A DNA stretch of 46,552 bases from Ideonella sp. Its GTDB lineage: Bacteria > Pseudomonadota > Gammaproteobacteria > Burkholderiales > Burkholderiaceae_C. Position numbers and translations under genes: made by a program. The stretch spans positions 1 through 46,552 of the forward strand of contig JADKIA010000018.1 in assembly GCA_016721465.1 (NCBI GenBank). Reading direction: 5' to 3'. Positions within the stretch are counted from its first letter, which is position 1. The number at the start of each line of letters is the position of its first letter. Under the pieces are notes generated by a model. It searched no databases, was not told where the DNA came from, and worked only from the letters and a program-made list of their open reading frames with translations. Positions 25,047 through 32,984 of this stretch are shown piece by piece.

Positions 25047-27395
25047 TCAGCGGAAGTTGTAGCGGCCGGTCAGGTAGAACTCGCGCTGCTGGCCCAACCG
25101 CGCGAAGTCGGGGCTTGCGAGCACGGGGTAGAGCTGTTTGTCGGCGGCGTTTTTCACGCCGGCCACCAACGACCAGCTCTTGGCCTCGTAGCCACCGTTG
25201 ATGTCGAGGCGGGTCCACTCCGGGTTTGAAGATGCCGCACGGCTGACCACTTTCCCGCGGTATTGAAGCCCGGCACCGAGCCACCAGGCCGCCCCCATCA
25301 CACCGCCGAAGCGATAGTTTCCCCACAGGCTCGCCGTGTTGCGCACGTAGGGGAGGCCCGTGCCGCCCTGCGTGCTTGCTTGCTTGTCGGTGTATGCGTA
25401 ATTCGCGCGCACGGTGAGCCCGGGCATCACCTCGCCCGAGAATTCCAGCTCAGCGCCCTGGGAGCGGACACCAGGCACGCTCACGTAGCAGTAGTTCCGG
25501 CCGGTGCACACGGAACCCGGATGCGCCGAGTCCCTCACCGCGACGTTTTGCTGTTTGATGTCGAAGACGGCAGCGGTGAAGGCCATGCGGCCGCCGACTT
25601 GCACCGCCTTCACGCCGAGTTCTGCCTGTGTGGCGTGCTCAGGCGCAACCGGGTTGCCGTCAAACTGCCGCAGGCGGAAATTGGGCGTGAAACCCTTGGA
25701 GGCGCTGGCATACACCGACAAGCTCGGTGTGACGCGGTACAGCACGCCGAGCGAGGGCAGGGTTTCCTTGAAGGTCGTCAGATCGGACTGCGCCGCGTTG
25801 CCGGGGTCGTATCGCATCGCGCGCACTCCCGCCAGCGCCACCCACTGCCCCCAGGTGAGATGGTCCATCACCAGCAAGCCCTTCTCTGCGGGCTTGGTGC
25901 CGTCCTCCTCCCTGAGCCCTGGGACGCCCCCAAAATCCGGACCAAGGATGGGGTTGAGATCCGTGAACACCCCGGTCATCAGGTTGGTGGCGCTGATAGA
26001 CATGAACTGAACGCCGCTGACGGTGCTTAACCGGTGATCGTCGTAGGCCAGCAGCAGGCTATGCGACACCGGGCCTGTGTCGAAACCACCCTTCAGTTGG
26101 ACCTTGGCGGCATTGGCCTTGACCACCTCGTCAAATACCGACACGAAGGTCACAACGTTCGGAAAGGGGAAACCGAGATCCGCCGAAGGCGAGCTATCCG
26201 CGCTGCGACTGATGCTCCTGCGCTCGTCGCGGGTGAATTTGAGGCCCAACTCCCAACCTGAGAAGATGCGCTGGTTCAGAGAGAGGCTAGTGACCTTCTG
26301 CGTAGAGTCCTCGCCCGTGTCCGCCCCCCCCAGGCCCACCCCCTTGAGCCCCCCGCCCAATTGCGGCTGGTCGGTATACAAGATGTCGGACGGCGCCGTG
26401 CGCCCCTTCTGGTACTCGTAGGAGGCCGTGACTTCGGTGCCGCTGCTGCGGTTGCGCCACGTCAGCGAAGGAGCCACGTACTCCTTGTTGGAGCCGTCGT
26501 AGCCCGAAAATGTCGTACGCGCGCCTTGCTTGGACGCCACCAGGCGCACCTGGAGACTCTTGTCCTCGTTGACGGGGAAGCCCGCATCGACGCCCAACTC
26601 ATAGTACCCGCGGCTGCCGACGGTGGCCACCGACTCGAGCACAGGTTCGCGCTGTGGCGATTTTGTTATGAGGTTGACGACGCCACCGTAGCCGGACGTA
26701 ACGCCCGCGATGATGGCTTCGGGGCCTTTGACCACCTCGACCCGGGAAATGGTGATCAAGGGCGCATCGAAACGCTGAGCGAAGCTCAGGATATCGCCGT
26801 TGCGCATGACGCCGGCAAGGAAGCCGCGCATCGTAAAGTTACCGCCGCCGACGAGGTCCTGCACGCCTGCCACGTTGACCAGCGCATCGCGCAGGTTCAG
26901 CGCCTGTTGCTGGGCCAGCAGTTCCTTGCTCACGGTGCTCACCGACATGGGCAGTTCCATCGGATCCGCGTCGACGCGCGTGCCCGTTCGGTTGCGTTCG
27001 GCAAGGTGCAGCGCAGAGGCCGTGATCTCGACGCGCTGCAGCTTTTCGGGCTCGGTCGCCGAGGCGTCGCCCGAACCCGCCTCACCGACGAAAATCACGA
27101 GGGCGCCGGACGCGTCTCTTCGGACCTTGAGCTGGGTGCCTTCCAGCAGATTCGCCAGGGCACGCTCGGCGTCGAGCTCGCCCTTGATCTCGCGGCTGCG
27201 CCGGTCCGTCAGGTCTGCGGCGCGGTAGATGAGCTGACGGCCGGACTGCGCAATATAGGCGTCGATTGCAGACTTCAGGTCGCCTGCCGGGATGTCGAAA
27301 GTACGCACCTGGGCTTGCGCGGAGATCGCCAGCACAAGCGCCGCCGCGGCAAGCGCGATCTGGCCTCTGCGGCCCTTGGTAAGGAGTCCTGTCAT
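25047..27395 (-). CDS. TonB-dependent receptor with N-terminal signalling (STN) domain
   Basis: The product has 782 residues. After a signal peptide (ending AISAQAQ) comes the STN domain: VRTFDIPAGDLKSAIDAYIAQSGRQLIYRAADL to about residue 100, which contacts the FecR-like regulator. The plug has PMELPMSVSTVSKELLAQQQ and RVEVVKGPEAIIAGVTSGYGGVVNL; the beta barrel ends in YLTGRYNFR with the terminal aromatic-x-Phe-Arg type end. It is a siderophore-type (FhuE/FpvA-like) outer-membrane transporter; peptide ligands are also possible. The second of two adjacent ATGs (27395) is preferred from GAGG spacing. It sits 98 bp after fecR and is probably driven by the adjacent sigma factor. Confidence 0.93.
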   Translation of the reverse strand: MTGLLTKGRRGQIALAAAALVLAISAQAQVRTFDIPAGDLKSAIDAYIAQSGRQLIYRAADLTDRRSREIKGELDAERALANLLEGTQLKVRRDASGALVIFVGEAGSGDASATEPEKLQRVEITASALHLAERNRTGTRVDADPMELPMSVSTVSKELLAQQQALNLRDALVNVAGVQDLVGGGNFTMRGFLAGVMRNGDILSFAQRFDAPLITISRVEVVKGPEAIIAGVTSGYGGVVNLITKSPQREPVLESVATVGSRGYYELGVDAGFPVNEDKSLQVRLVASKQGARTTFSGYDGSNKEYVAPSLTWRNRSSGTEVTASYEYQKGRTAPSDILYTDQPQLGGGLKGVGLGGADTGEDSTQKVTSLSLNQRIFSGWELGLKFTRDERRSISRSADSSPSADLGFPFPNVVTFVSVFDEVVKANAAKVQLKGGFDTGPVSHSLLLAYDDHRLSTVSGVQFMSISATNLMTGVFTDLNPILGPDFGGVPGLREEDGTKPAEKGLLVMDHLTWGQWVALAGVRAMRYDPGNAAQSDLTTFKETLPSLGVLYRVTPSLSVYASASKGFTPNFRLRQFDGNPVAPEHATQAELGVKAVQVGGRMAFTAAVFDIKQQNVAVRDSAHPGSVCTGRNYCYVSVPGVRSQGAELEFSGEVMPGLTVRANYAYTDKQASTQGGTGLPYVRNTASLWGNYRFGGVMGAAWWLGAGLQYRGKVVSRAASSNPEWTRLDINGGYEAKSWSLVAGVKNAADKQLYPVLASPDFARLGQQREFYLTGRYNFR

Positions 27396-27493
27396 CATTG
27401 CCTCGATGTGTTGGGTCGCCGACAAGACGCCGGCAGATGTGATGACGAACCGGCCCCATCGGTCCCGTAGCGCTGGAGCCGCGGCGCGGGAAA

Positions 27494-28492
27494 TCACCTA
27501 CTCAAGTGAACGTCCGGTCCTTCTCGGCGAACGACGATGCCGTAGCCTTCGGAGAGCAAGCGCACGAAGCCATCGACGTTGACAGCGTCGAAGCTGCCGC
27601 TCAGACGCATCTCGGCCACGTCTTCGTGGACCACCAGCTGCGTTGCGTTGTAGCGGTTCAACTCGGCCGCGATGTCCGCGAGGGTTCGTTGGTCGAACGC
27701 GAGGCGCCCGGCACGCCAGGCCAGCGCATCACTCACCTGCTGCGGCGTGCGTTGCACGACCAGCAGCGAGTCGGCGCCGGTCACTGCGCTTTCGCGGGTG
27801 CTCACGACCACCGCCTGCGTCTGTGCGGCGGACGAGTCCTCGGGCTCAACGCGCACACGGCCCTCCAACACCGTCACCTGCGTTTGCGAGCCGGTAAGCC
27901 GCACGCTGAATTTGGTGCCCATCACCGTGATGCGCTGGGCCCCTGCGTGCACCACGAAAGGCCGGCTCCGATCTTTGGCCACATCAAAGAAGGCCTCACC
28001 ATCCTCGAGCCAGACCGTGCGCTGGCGCTCATCGACTTGCGCGCGGGCACGCGTGCGGGTGTTCAGCGTGATACGGGATCCGTCGGCCAGGGTGATGGCC
28101 TGGCGCACACCGACGGCAGTGGCAAACTGTCCTGGGGTTGGGGCTGGCGCCGGCGATGGCAGCAGCGACCAAACCAGGGTGGCACACAGCGCCAGCGCAA
28201 CGCCACCTCCTACAGCCTGACGCCGCCACCCGGACCCGAGAAGTCCCCGCGGCGACCCGTATGCGCCGCTGTCCGCAACCCGAGGCAGGCCTGCGGACGG
28301 CGCCGCCGCCAGCCCACGCATGCCGTCGGCCTGCCGCCAGGCGGCACGCAGGCGCAACCACGCCACCCGGTGCGCCGTGTCTTGCTGCAGCCAACGCTCC
28401 AGTGCGGCCTGACCTTGCTCGTCCAGCTCGCCGGCATCGTCGCGCGCCAGCCATTGCGCCGCTGCCTGCTCGATCTCGTCGGGGTGTTTCAT
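27494..28492 (-). CDS. FecR-type anti-sigma/signal relay protein
   Basis: The product has 332 residues. The N-terminal cytosolic DUF4880 region reads EIEQAAAQWLARDDAGELDEQGQAALERWL... HRVAWLRLRAAW. One TM helix (VGGGVALALCATLVWSLLP) is followed by the periplasmic FecR domain: GQFATAVGVRQAITLADGSRITLNT, TVWLEDGEAFFDVAKDRSRPFVV, GTKFSVRL, and a C-terminal STN-contact part (LADIAAELNRYNATQLVV ... MRLSGSFDAVNVDGFVRLL). It relays receptor occupancy to the sigma factor. ATG 28492 overlaps the sigma stop by four bases (ATGA), so translation is coupled. Confidence 0.94.
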   Translation of the reverse strand: MKHPDEIEQAAAQWLARDDAGELDEQGQAALERWLQQDTAHRVAWLRLRAAWRQADGMRGLAAAPSAGLPRVADSGAYGSPRGLLGSGWRRQAVGGGVALALCATLVWSLLPSPAPAPTPGQFATAVGVRQAITLADGSRITLNTRTRARAQVDERQRTVWLEDGEAFFDVAKDRSRPFVVHAGAQRITVMGTKFSVRLTGSQTQVTVLEGRVRVEPEDSSAAQTQAVVVSTRESAVTGADSLLVVQRTPQQVSDALAWRAGRLAFDQRTLADIAAELNRYNATQLVVHEDVAEMRLSGSFDAVNVDGFVRLLSEGYGIVVRREGPDVHLSR

Positions 28493-29094
28493 CCGTCGTA
28501 CTTCCTTGTCCGCAGGCGGTGCACCCAGGCGGCTCCAACGGCTGCCCCCTGCGCAAGCAGCGATTCGGCCAACGAACGCATGCCCAGCGTGATCTGCTTT
28601 TCCACCGTGCCCTCGGCTATGCCCATGCGCAATGCGATCTCCCGCAACGACAGGCCCTCGATCTTGCGCAGCGCAACCACTTCGCGGCAACGGGGGGGCA
28701 GGTCGTCCAACGCATGCTGGAGTCGACGCAGCTCGGAGCGGGCACTGGCGGTACGTTCGGGGTTGAAATCATCGCTCGGTGTATCCAGTGCCTCCAGGTC
28801 GGCGACGATGTCGATGACCACAACTTGCGCCCGCCTGGCCTTGTCGATCAGCAGATTGCGAGCCACCGTGAACAAGTAGGCCCGGGGATCGTGGGGCGCG
28901 CCACCCTGCGCCGCCGCCTCGTACAGCTTCACGTAGATGTCCTGACGCAGATCCTGGTGCTCATCGCTGGAGCGCCAATGCCGACGCAGAAACCGCATCA
29001 GGGCCGGCTCCATGGGCAGGATGCTGCCTACGAACCAGTCGTCCAATTCGGAACCGGACGTCATGGCAGGAGCGGATGGCGCGATGGTAGACAC
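28489..29094 (-). CDS. ECF sigma factor, FecI-like
   Basis: The product has about 201 residues. Region 2 includes HQDLRQDIYVKLYEAAAQ and PRAYLFTVARNLLIDKARR. Region 4 has LDDLPPRCREVVALRKIEGLSLREIALRMGIAEGTVEKQITLGMRSL, the standard DNA-binding helix-turn-helix with the FecI-type 'S..EIA..lgis..TVekhi'. It directs RNA polymerase to the receptor promoter when FecR signals ligand binding. The start is GTG 29094; ATG 29064 is an alternative. It heads the minus-strand run and is coupled to fecR. Confidence 0.93.
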   Translation of the reverse strand: MSTIAPSAPAMTSGSELDDWFVGSILPMEPALMRFLRRHWRSSDEHQDLRQDIYVKLYEAAAQGGAPHDPRAYLFTVARNLLIDKARRAQVVVIDIVADLEALDTPSDDFNPERTASARSELRRLQHALDDLPPRCREVVALRKIEGLSLREIALRMGIAEGTVEKQITLGMRSLAESLLAQGAAVGAAWVHRLRTRKYDG

Positions 29095-29475
29095 GTCCTA
29101 CATGACGAACGGCGCGGCGGCTTCCCGTATTGCCTGGCGGATTTTCTCAAGTTGGTGCCAGACAGCGGTGCCCGGCGTACAGCCATGTAGGGCCAGGTTT
29201 TGCTTCGATACTGCGTGACATTCTTGCACGCGGACGGCAGCCACAGCCCCTCGATCTCTATGAAACCAAGCATGACGGCTCGGGTCATGCCGCATGGGAC
29301 CCTCGGCTTCGACGATCCGACCGCGCCGCGCGAGCCAGAGCGCGAACGACTGCTTCGCGCCCACCCACCGAAGGCGCTGGATGTCGCTCAAGGGTCGAGT
29401 GCCGGTACTCCCTCTGCGCAACTGGCCGGCAGCCATGCGCCATAGACCGGCCGCTCTTGGGCTTCAGGAACTGCG
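29095..29475 (-). other. 381-bp stretch with fragmentary coding traces
   Basis: No intact gene. On the minus strand, AKQSFALWLARRGRIVEAEG (about 29335-29280) and, in another frame, MLGFIEIEGLWLPSACKNVT followed by KTWPYMAV look like coding remnants, then WHQLEKIRQAIREAAAPF back in the first frame. This could be one small gene broken by two frame changes. I do not recognise the family. The sigma-factor promoter must lie near 29100-29200. Confidence 0.3.
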
Positions 29476-29914
29476 CTATCGCACGCCAATGGCTGCAGCT
29501 CGCAGTCGCCACGAGCCACGCAGGTCCCTGTTGGGAACATTGGCCAGTGGCGGCACGGGCCTGCCGGCGGCCTCGAGCAGTGTTCTGACATTGGCACAGC
29601 AGTCGCGCTCGGTTCCTTGCATCTGCGGGAGCAGCCCCAATTGCGCGCAGGTGATCGGCGTCACGTCCAGGCAAGTCGTCTCCCAATCGAAGCCTTGACC
29701 CCGGACGATGCTCGGCAGAAATACGTCCGTCCTGGCGCCTGCGCGGAGCAAGCGCTTCATGACCGGCGCCGAACGGTTCCCGTTGGCGTTCACGGTGTGG
29801 AACAAGGGCGTGTGACCGTTCATGCCAAAGGCATCAAGGTTGCGCGAGCATTGACTGTCTTCGTTCGATGGCATGGCTTTCGAAGGCGGCGAGCAGGTCA
29901 TCTCGAGCACTCAT
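29476..29914 (-). CDS. Ankyrin-repeat-like protein, one frameshift
   Basis: ATG 29914 opens MSARDDLLAAFESHAIERRQ in one frame, which stops at 29834. Coding sense continues without a gap in another frame: LDAFGMNGHTPLFHTVNANG, VMKRLLRAGARTDV, GQGFDWETTCLDVTPITCAQ and LLEAAGRPVPPLANVPNRDL. The middle has the ankyrin pattern (GhTPLfhtV...vmkrLLraGA). The conserved end 'RPVPPL.NVPNR' suggests a near full-length protein of about 140 residues. One base lost or gained near 29838-29845 explains the break. The 70-bp repeat copy B begins 31 bp upstream of the ATG. Confidence 0.55.
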
Positions 29915-29945
29915 CGGGACCGCCGGTTCGACTCTCTGCGCCGTC

Positions 29946-30014
29946 GCGACAAGCCCTGCCCACCCTTCGCACCATGTCGTCGACAGCGCCGTCGCTTGGG
30001 CGCGGTGCCGACAC
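29946..30014. repeat. 70-bp dispersed repeat, copy B
   Basis: About 80 percent identical by eye to 14719-14788. It ends one base before the stop codon of the minus-strand GNAT gene (TCA 30016-30018) and lies upstream of the frameshifted ankyrin gene. Confidence 0.75.
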
Positions 30015-30015
30015 A

Positions 30016-30621
30016 TCATGGCGGCGCGGCGTCGGGGCGGTCTCGCGCCACCATCGTCAAGTAGTCTTCAAAGTGTGCGTCCGAGGTCAGCGGCTTGACC
30101 ATCACGCGGACGGTGTTCAGCCGCCCACCGGTGTCCACGTTGAAGCGCCGGCGCACTTCCGTGTAGCCCATGCGCTGCCAGAACGCCTCGGCGGGCGCGT
30201 TGCCCAGCACCACGCCCAGGCGCAGCCAGCGGGCACCGCCCCGCCGCATCCAGTCTTCCATGCCCTGGTACAGGGTTCGGCCCGCGCCAGTGCCGTGCAG
30301 CGCGGTGGCCACGATGAACAGGCCGGTGTGCCACACCCCCGGCGCCAGCAGGTCCGCCACGACGTTGGCCATGCCCTGCAGCGCGCCCGCCGGGTCCACG
30401 AAGCCAAGCCAGAGCACTTCGCGGTACGGCATCTCGGCCGGCGGCCGCTCCTCCAGCTCCAGTTGCGCGGCATGGGGACCGGCGGCTTGGCCGTTGATGG
30501 TGATGAAGTACAGCGGGTTGGCGTCGAAGAAGGCCTGCAGCCAGACCGCGTCGGTGGGGCTCAGCGCGCAGGCGCGCCAGGGCCCGGCTTCGAACACCGC
30601 GGGGCGGCTTGGCGTGGTCAT
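30016..30621 (-). CDS. GNAT-family N-acetyltransferase
   Basis: The product has 201 residues. The acetyl-CoA-binding core is visible: VLWLGFVDPAGALQGMANVV as beta strand, then GVWHTGLFIVATALHGTGAGRTLYQGMEDWM, where the Q/R-x-x-G-x-G/A segment (HGTGAG) fits the pyrophosphate loop, followed by ARWLRLGVVLGNAPAEAFWQRMGYTEVRRR, the typical C-terminal 'N..a..fw.r.Gy'. The acceptor is unknown. ATG 30621 overlaps the stop of the isoaspartyl peptidase gene (ATGA), so the two are translated together. Confidence 0.85.
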   Translation of the reverse strand: MTTPSRPAVFEAGPWRACALSPTDAVWLQAFFDANPLYFITINGQAAGPHAAQLELEERPPAEMPYREVLWLGFVDPAGALQGMANVVADLLAPGVWHTGLFIVATALHGTGAGRTLYQGMEDWMRRGGARWLRLGVVLGNAPAEAFWQRMGYTEVRRRFNVDTGGRLNTVRVMVKPLTSDAHFEDYLTMVARDRPDAAPP

Positions 30622-31577
30622 GCGCCGGCCGGGCCCATGGCATGGACCGTTTGGTGCGTGCCCACGAACAACTGCCCGTCGGTGTCGATCCAGCCGCGGT
30701 ACATGCCCAGCGTGTTGTAGGGCGCGATGGGCGAGCCCGTGGCGCCCAGGGCCACCAGCCCGGCACCGATGTGGTGGCTGCTGAGCGTGTCGAACACCAG
30801 GGTGCGCGCGGCGTCTTCCAAGGTCTGTCCGCCATAGGCCATGCGCGCGGCCAGATCGTGCGCGGCCACGCGCCGGATGAACACCTCGCCCTGGCCGGTG
30901 CACGAGACGGCGCAGACGCCATCGCGCGCGTAGGTGCCGGCGCCGATGATCGGGCTGTCGCCGACGCGGCCGGCGGGCTTGTTGTTGAAGCCGCCGGTGG
31001 ACGTGGCCGCAGCCAGGTGGCCTTGCGCGTCGCGCGCCACGGCGCCCACGGTGCCGTGCTTCTCGGCCTCGGAGGCGGGCAGCAAGGCACCGGTGGCGGC
31101 GCTTTGCTGCAGGCGCCGCAAGGCATCCACCCGGCGTTGCGTGGTGAAGTAGCCGGGGTCCACCATCGTCAGGCCCTGGCGCTCGGCAAACGCGTCGGCG
31201 GCCTCGCCGGCCAGCAGCACCGCGCGGCCGCTGTCCAATACTGCGCGCGCGGCCAGCACCGGGTTGCGGGTGCGCCGCAGCAGGCACACCGCGCCAGCGG
31301 CCAGCGTGGCACCGTCCATGATGGACGCGTCCAATTCGTGCTGGGCGTCTTCGGTCAGTGCCGCACCATGGCCGGCGTTGAAGTGCGGGCTGTCCTCCAT
31401 CACCACCACCGTGGCCTGCACGGCATCCACCGCTGCGCCGCCCGCGCGCAGCACGCGCCAGCCGGCGCGCAGGGCGTCGACGATGTGTGCACGGGCTTCG
31501 GCCCAGTCGGCCTCGCTTTGCAGGTGGCGTTCCAGCGTGCCGCAGCCGCCGTGCAGGCCGAGTGAGATGGGGTGCAT
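30618..31577 (-). CDS. Isoaspartyl peptidase / plant-type L-asparaginase
   Basis: The product has 319 residues, matching E. coli IaaA (about 321). As an Ntn hydrolase it should autocleave before Thr176 in EKHGTVGAVARD; Thr176 then becomes the nucleophile. Other conserved segments are LHGGCG near the start, PHFNAGHGAALT, STGGFNNKPAGRVGDSPIIGAG and SCTGQGEVFIR. It hydrolyses beta-aspartyl dipeptides and asparagine. ATG 31577 begins HPISLGLHGGCG. The stop overlaps the GNAT start. It is divergent from the thiolase operon, with a shared 147-bp promoter region. Confidence 0.95.
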   Translation of the reverse strand: MHPISLGLHGGCGTLERHLQSEADWAEARAHIVDALRAGWRVLRAGGAAVDAVQATVVVMEDSPHFNAGHGAALTEDAQHELDASIMDGATLAAGAVCLLRRTRNPVLAARAVLDSGRAVLLAGEAADAFAERQGLTMVDPGYFTTQRRVDALRRLQQSAATGALLPASEAEKHGTVGAVARDAQGHLAAATSTGGFNNKPAGRVGDSPIIGAGTYARDGVCAVSCTGQGEVFIRRVAAHDLAARMAYGGQTLEDAARTLVFDTLSSHHIGAGLVALGATGSPIAPYNTLGMYRGWIDTDGQLFVGTHQTVHAMGPAGA

Positions 31578-31724
31578 GGAGTGTCCGAGGTCGGGTGTGC
31601 AGGGTGCGGGCATCGTAGCCGCTGGGCCGGCGGCTGCCCGTGCGGCCGCACTGTCGCCGGGTGGACTGCCAGGCGGCCCGGCAGCGCCGCACAATGCGCG
31701 ATCCTCAGCAGACGGAGACTCGAC

Positions 31725-32957
31725 ATGTCGGAAGCCTGGATCATCGACGCCTGCCGCACGCCGCGCGGCATCGGCAAGCTTGGCAAGGGCGCGCTGGCCG
31801 AGCTGCACCCGCAGCAGCTGGGCGCCACCGTGCTCAAGGCCCTGGCCGAGCGCACCGGCATCAACACCGCCGAGGTGGACGACATCATCTGGGGCTGCAG
31901 CACCCAGCGTGGCACTCAGGGCGGCGACCTGGGCCGCATGGCCGCGCTCGACGCCGGCTACGACCAGCGCTCGAGCGGCGTCACGCTCGACCGTTTCTGC
32001 GGCTCGGGCATCACCACGGTGAATCTGGCGGCCGCATCCATCATGTCGGGCATGGAAGATCTCGTGATCGCCGGCGGCACCGAGATGATGTCCATGACCA
32101 GCCAGCTTCGCGACGGCCCCGGCATCATCGACAGCGGCAACCTGCGTCTGCGCGCCAGGCATCCGCAGACCAACCAGGGCATCTGCGCCGACGCGATCGC
32201 CACGCTCGAGGGCATTCCGCGCAGCGCGCTCGATGCGCTGGCGCTCGAGAGCCAGCGCCGCGCCGCCGTGGCCATTGCCGAGGGGCGCTTCGGCAAGAGC
32301 CTGGTGCCGGTGTTCAAGGTGGACGGTTCGCTGGCGCTGGACCATGAAGAGTTCCCCCGTCCGCAGACCACCGCCGAGGGCCTGGCCAGCCTGAAGCCGT
32401 CGTTCGCGGCGCTGGCCGACGTGGCACTGGACGAGCGCGGCACGACCTTTCGCGGGCTGATCCTGCAGAAGTACCCCGATCTGGACATCAACTTCGTGCA
32501 CCACGCCGGCAATTCTTCGGGCGTGGTCGATGGCGCGGCGGCCTTGCTGCTGGCCTCGCCGCGCTATGCCAAGGCGCATGGCCTGAAGCCACGCGCCCGG
32601 GTGCTGGCCATGGCCAACATGGGCGATTCGCCCACGCTGATGCTCAACGCCCCGGTGCCCGCGGCCCGCAAGGTGCTGGCCAAGGCCGGCCTGACGGTGG
32701 ACGACATCGATCTGTTCGAGATCAACGAGGCCTTCGCCGTGGTGGCCGAGAAGTTCATCCGCGACCTGAAGCTCGATCGCGACAAGGTCAACGTCAACGG
32801 CGGTGCGATGGCGCTGGGCCATCCGATCGGTGCGACGGGCTCCATCCTGATCGGCACCTTGCTGGATGAGTTGGAGCGGCGCGACCTGAAGCGCGGGCTG
32901 GTGACGATGTGCGCTGGCGGCGGCATGGCGCCCGCCATCGTGATTGAGCGCATGTGA
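31725..32957 (+). CDS. Acetyl-CoA C-acyltransferase (thiolase)
   Basis: The product has 410 residues. The acyl-accepting Cys is in DRFCGSGITTVNLAA; the other catalytic parts are EINEAFAVVAEKF, GGAMALGHPIGATGS (His) and MCAGGGMAPA (second Cys). It cleaves 3-ketoacyl-CoA with CoA in beta-oxidation. ACGGAG lies just before ATG 31725. It is the first gene of an apparent three-gene operon with two acyl-CoA dehydrogenases (28-bp then 10-bp gaps). That order matches pimB-pimC-pimD of pimeloyl-CoA degradation in Rhodopseudomonas, so a dicarboxylate or ring-derived substrate is possible. Confidence 0.95.
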   Translation: MSEAWIIDACRTPRGIGKLGKGALAELHPQQLGATVLKALAERTGINTAEVDDIIWGCSTQRGTQGGDLGRMAALDAGYDQRSSGVTLDRFCGSGITTVNLAAASIMSGMEDLVIAGGTEMMSMTSQLRDGPGIIDSGNLRLRARHPQTNQGICADAIATLEGIPRSALDALALESQRRAAVAIAEGRFGKSLVPVFKVDGSLALDHEEFPRPQTTAEGLASLKPSFAALADVALDERGTTFRGLILQKYPDLDINFVHHAGNSSGVVDGAAALLLASPRYAKAHGLKPRARVLAMANMGDSPTLMLNAPVPAARKVLAKAGLTVDDIDLFEINEAFAVVAEKFIRDLKLDRDKVNVNGGAMALGHPIGATGSILIGTLLDELERRDLKRGLVTMCAGGGMAPAIVIERM

Positions 32958-32984
32958 CCTGACCTTGCCCCACAGGAGACCACC

